Source of the DNA: Euryarchaeota archaeon UBA54 | GTDB lineage: Archaea; Thermoplasmatota; Poseidoniia; Poseidoniales; Thalassarchaeaceae | Assembly (NCBI GenBank): GCA_002495735.1 | Contig: DAGM01000025.1 | Span: 845 to 15,230, forward strand | DNA length: 14,386 bases | Direction of reading: 5' to 3' | Shown: one piece after another, positions 11,665-14,386 of the stretch | How the letters are laid out: each line of letters starts with the position of its first letter | Numbering within the stretch: position 1 is the first letter of the stretch | The notes under the pieces: model-generated | What the model saw: only the letters and a program-made list of their open reading frames with translations | What the model was told of the DNA's origin: nothing | The model's database searches: none | Position numbers and translations under genes: made by a program

Positions 11665-13983
11665 ATGGAGAGGAGTACCATCTCAAGAAGGCTCGTCCTG
11701 ATTTCTCTGCTGGCCATGGCCATGATTGTCGTGCCCGCCGTCACATCCCTGCCCTCTGGCATCTCTGGTGTCAAAGACACAGGGTGCAACTGCCACGGAA
11801 CCGAGGCCAGTCCTTCTGTAACTGCATCAATCTCAGGGCTTCCCGAAACCTACAACGCCTCGGAGACCTATGCTATGACAGTCTCGTTCATCGGTGGGCC
11901 AAGTACGGATGGGAATGCGAATCTAGGCGGATTCAACCTGTGGGCCAGCGATGGCACGTTGGCTACCTTGGATTCATCAGCGCAGCTCTGGGGCCCTAAC
12001 GAAGCGAGCCACACAACCGAAGGCAACGATCAGCGCTCATGGAACCTCGAGTGGACTGCACCCGACAGTGGGGCCGATGTCGAGTTCATCCTCCACACGA
12101 ACTCGGTGAATGGAAATGAGGGTGACGGTGGTTCCAGCGGCGACATGTGGGATCGAGCGCAGACGACGGTCCTAGGCTTCGGTCCGGAAGTCCTCCCTGA
12201 TGCTGACCCGTTCAAGGTACTCGCCACTCTGATTATTATCTCCGTGGTGCTTCTGAGCATCGTCGTGCTATACGTCTTCTACCGTAACAATCCTGATGGT
12301 TTCGAGTGGAGCCGATTCGCCCCTTGGATCACAGAGTGGCTCACCAGCACCGACCACAAGAAGATCGGGACGCTGTACTTCGTGCAGGGGCTATTCTTCC
12401 TAGGTGTAGGCGGGATAATGGCACTGATGATCAGGGTCCAGCTGTCGTCTCCTGGCAACGACTTCATCTCACAGGACTACTACAACCAGTTCTTCACGTT
12501 GCACGGCACTACCATGATTTTCCTCGCAGCGATGCCACTGATAGCCGGCTTCGCCAACTGGATAGTGCCTCTACAGATAGGAGCGCCGGATCTTGCCTTC
12601 CCACGCCTGAACGCGCTCTCCTTCTGGCTCCAACCGGTGGCTGCCCTGCTGATATTCACCGGAGTGTTCAGTGGAGCGGGCGCTGATACCGGGTGGACCG
12701 GTTACGCGCCCTACGTCGTCTCTGAGAATACACACGCCGGGGTGAGCATGTGGGCTGCCGGTCAGATTATGCTGGTGGCATCGTCGACTCTGACTGGGAT
12801 CAACTTCCTGACCACGATAGCGGTAATGCGCGCGCCTGGAATGGGCTGGTTCCAGATGCCACTGTTCACTTGGTCAATACTGGTCGCCAACCTGATGCTT
12901 TTCCTGTCTATCCCGGCCTTCGGTGTCGGTCTGATTCAGGTCTATCTAGATCGGACCATAGGGACCGCCTTCTACGATGTCGCAGCCGGCGGAGACCCGT
13001 TGCTATGGAGTCACCTTTTCTGGTACTTCGGGCACCCCGAGGTGTATGTCGTCATTGTCCCGGCCTTCGGTGTAATCTCTGAAGTCATAGCGACCAGCGC
13101 GAGGCGTTCCATCTTCGGCTACAAATCAATGGTCTACGCTATGGCAGGAATCGGGCTGGTGTCTTTCATCGTTTACGGTCACCACATGTTCACTTCAGGC
13201 ATGTCTCCCACTCTGAGATTCGTCACGATGCTGACCACGATGCTGGTGGCCGTGCCCACGGGCATTAAGATTTTTAATTGGCTCAAGACGATGCATGGGG
13301 GCTCTCTTGTTTACCGCACTCACACGTTGTGGACACTGGGCTTCCTAGTGACCTTCACGCTGGGAGGAATCTCTGGGATGTTCTTCCCATCAATGGCAAT
13401 GGATGTTCACCTGCACGAGACCTACTTCGTGGTCGCTCACTTCCACTACGTGCTGGTCGGCGGAACCGTCTTCGGCTTCTTCTCCGCTATCTACTACTGG
13501 TACCCGAAGATGACCGGGAGGATGCTGGACGAGAGGCTTGGAGTACTACACTTCCTAACGGCCTTCATCTCATACAACGCCCTGTTCTGGCCGATGCACC
13601 GGCTCGGGGTCGTAGGAATGATTAGGAGAACTCACACTTACTACATCACTACAGACGATATTCAGGCCCTACCGGAGTGGGCGGCGGACTGGAACATGCT
13701 GATCTCGGTGTCCGCCTTCCTGTTCTTCGCCAGCAACCTGCTACTCGTAGTGAACATGATCAAATCTCTCTTCAGAGGGGAGAAGGCACCCGCCGACCCT
13801 TGGGGTGGCTGGTCCTTCGAGTGGATGACCAGCTCTCCACCACCAACTCCCAGTTTCGACCCTCACAACCTACCTGAATTGAAGGACGCCAACGAGCATG
13901 TCGCCAACGAGCCCGGAAGACTTGGGCAAATGTTCCGCAGGCTGATGGTAGCTGATGATGCGCCAGAGGAGGGATCACATTGA
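11665..13983 (+). CDS. coxA: Cytochrome c oxidase subunit I with N-terminal Reeler/choice-of-anchor-V-like domain
   Basis: The protein has 772 residues, against about 530-560 for a plain subunit I. The core (about 225-700, 12 helices) reduces oxygen and pumps protons. Heme a ligands are His280 and His594, the heme a3 ligand is His592, and CuB ligands are His457, His506 and His507. Tyr461 (HPEVY) is the cross-linked tyrosine, Glu459 and Asp309 mark the D channel, and Lys535 marks the K channel, so this is an A1-type pump. In front lie a signal peptide (about 8-28), a beta-rich domain (about 35-170) resembling Reeler/choice-of-anchor-V domains with TGCNCHG at 39-45, and an added helix (184-206). 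The frame is uninterrupted, with no Met between 161 and 252, so one fused chain is likely. An exported N-terminus plus one helix leaves the core's N-side in the cytoplasm, as required. The start has GGAG nine bases upstream. Confidence 0.93.
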   Translation: MERSTISRRLVLISLLAMAMIVVPAVTSLPSGISGVKDTGCNCHGTEASPSVTASISGLPETYNASETYAMTVSFIGGPSTDGNANLGGFNLWASDGTLATLDSSAQLWGPNEASHTTEGNDQRSWNLEWTAPDSGADVEFILHTNSVNGNEGDGGSSGDMWDRAQTTVLGFGPEVLPDADPFKVLATLIIISVVLLSIVVLYVFYRNNPDGFEWSRFAPWITEWLTSTDHKKIGTLYFVQGLFFLGVGGIMALMIRVQLSSPGNDFISQDYYNQFFTLHGTTMIFLAAMPLIAGFANWIVPLQIGAPDLAFPRLNALSFWLQPVAALLIFTGVFSGAGADTGWTGYAPYVVSENTHAGVSMWAAGQIMLVASSTLTGINFLTTIAVMRAPGMGWFQMPLFTWSILVANLMLFLSIPAFGVGLIQVYLDRTIGTAFYDVAAGGDPLLWSHLFWYFGHPEVYVVIVPAFGVISEVIATSARRSIFGYKSMVYAMAGIGLVSFIVYGHHMFTSGMSPTLRFVTMLTTMLVAVPTGIKIFNWLKTMHGGSLVYRTHTLWTLGFLVTFTLGGISGMFFPSMAMDVHLHETYFVVAHFHYVLVGGTVFGFFSAIYYWYPKMTGRMLDERLGVLHFLTAFISYNALFWPMHRLGVVGMIRRTHTYYITTDDIQALPEWAADWNMLISVSAFLFFASNLLLVVNMIKSLFRGEKAPADPWGGWSFEWMTSSPPPTPSFDPHNLPELKDANEHVANEPGRLGQMFRRLMVADDAPEEGSH
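13966..13973 (+). promoter_or_regulatory. Ribosome-binding site of coxC inside the coxA 3' end
   Basis: GAGGAGGG (13966-13973) is a strong Shine-Dalgarno six bases before the TTG at 13980. It decides the coxC start, whose TTG overlaps the coxA TGA by two bases. Initiation on this non-ATG start is probably coupled to termination of coxA. Confidence 0.7.
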
Positions 13984-14386
13984 GCTACGGTAGTGATGAT
14001 CACCACTCGAGTCCATGGGGCCCGCATGAATGGGGGCACGGCGCCCCTCACAACTCGTTCGCTCCGCTCATCCTATCGATAGGTGCGGGTCTTTTCCTGC
14101 TAATGATTGGGGGCCTGTTCACGTTTGGAGAATACGACGGTAGATACCTTCCAATGGTGTTCGTCTCCCTAGCGGTCATCGCTGCCTCAATCGTCGTTTG
14201 GTGGCGCCAAGACATGTCGTTCGACGGTTCGTACGAGCCCCGCGCTCGGGGAGTCCCGTTCAAGAACATCCAGATCCGTAAGGTCGGGGTGTGGGTCTTC
14301 CTAATGTCTGAGATGATGATTTTCAGTTCGCTGTTCACGACCTACATACGGTATCGGCAGGGAATACCTCGCTGCGACACCATATT
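13980..14386 (+). CDS. coxC: Cytochrome c oxidase subunit III, N-terminal part (cut by window edge)
   Basis: An open frame starts at TTG 13980 and runs off the right edge, giving 135 residues. The strong Shine-Dalgarno and two-base overlap with the coxA stop fix the start. Subunit III is the seven-helix partner of subunit I that stabilises the active site and proton uptake. The first 27 residues are His-rich (SDDHHSSPWGPHEWGHGAPH), as often seen in prokaryotic subunit III. Helices follow at about 29-47 and 55-71. Then comes the family segment KVGVWVFLMSEMMIFSSLFTTYIRYR (about 100-125), whose SE holds the conserved lipid-facing Glu. At least the C-terminal third is missing. Confidence 0.85.
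   Translation, partial: MSYGSDDHHSSPWGPHEWGHGAPHNSFAPLILSIGAGLFLLMIGGLFTFGEYDGRYLPMVFVSLAVIAASIVVWWRQDMSFDGSYEPRARGVPFKNIQIRKVGVWVFLMSEMMIFSSLFTTYIRYRQGIPRCDTI

Noticed and set aside
11655..11999. Plus-strand frame of 114 residues overlapping the start of coxA
   Set aside because: It is out of frame with the signal peptide and extra domain, with Arg/His/Cys-rich shadow composition.
1..14386. CRISPR arrays, insertion sequences, rRNA or tRNA genes
   Set aside because: No regularly spaced repeats, transposase motifs or RNA gene signatures were found on either strand by eye.

Overview
The window looks like a piece of a streamlined, aerobic, planktonic archaeon. The best guess is Marine Group II/III Euryarchaeota (Candidatus Poseidoniia), inferred from gene content only. 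Archaeal signs are a Sec61-beta-type translocon subunit, a single XerA-like recombinase, a toprim protein of the archaeal UPF0292 type, TATA-like boxes close to start codons, and a mix of leaderless-looking and Shine-Dalgarno starts. Bacterial-type genes are mixed in: a RimK closely resembling the E. coli enzyme, a Soj-type ParA and an A-type cytochrome c oxidase. Packing is tight. Two convergent gene pairs abut with no base between their stop codons and a third pair is 3 bases apart. GTG and TTG starts are common.

Layout. Positions 1-3567 (minus strand) hold a probable three-gene unit: a SAP-domain protein with one membrane segment and a large C-terminal domain, then ParA, then the start of an EamA/DMT transporter cut by the window edge. 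Positions 3568-3698 are a divergent control region with strong inverted repeats. Positions 3699-5914 (plus) carry rimK and xerA. Positions 5915-6109 (minus) hold a tiny Cys-containing protein. Positions 6189-7028 (plus) hold an unrecognised helical protein that converges on the Sec61-beta gene (7029-7220, minus), followed by another unrecognised small gene (7289-7651, minus). Positions 7835-9454 (plus) encode an NSUN/Trm4-like RNA m5C methyltransferase, and 9550-9996 an Lrp/AsnC regulator. Positions 10000-10823 (minus) hold a two-gene unit of a toprim protein and a DUF167/YggU protein. From 10948 to the right edge (plus) runs coxB-coxA-coxC, subunits II, I and III of a terminal oxidase; coxC is cut by the window.

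The most unusual items are these. (1) The oxidase subunit I has about 230 extra N-terminal residues: a signal peptide, a Reeler/choice-of-anchor-V-like domain with a Cys-x-Cys-His motif, and an extra membrane helix. The added helix is topologically compatible with placing that domain outside the cell beside the CuA domain. (2) A possible membrane-anchored DNA-binding (SAP) protein is encoded directly upstream of a ParA ATPase with no ParB in view, and both genes have perfect 9-bp inverted repeats with 3-nt centres at their 5' ends. (3) The RNA m5C methyltransferase reads more like eukaryotic NSUN2/Trm4 than like bacterial RsmB. No rRNA, tRNA, CRISPR array, transposase or insertion sequence was seen.
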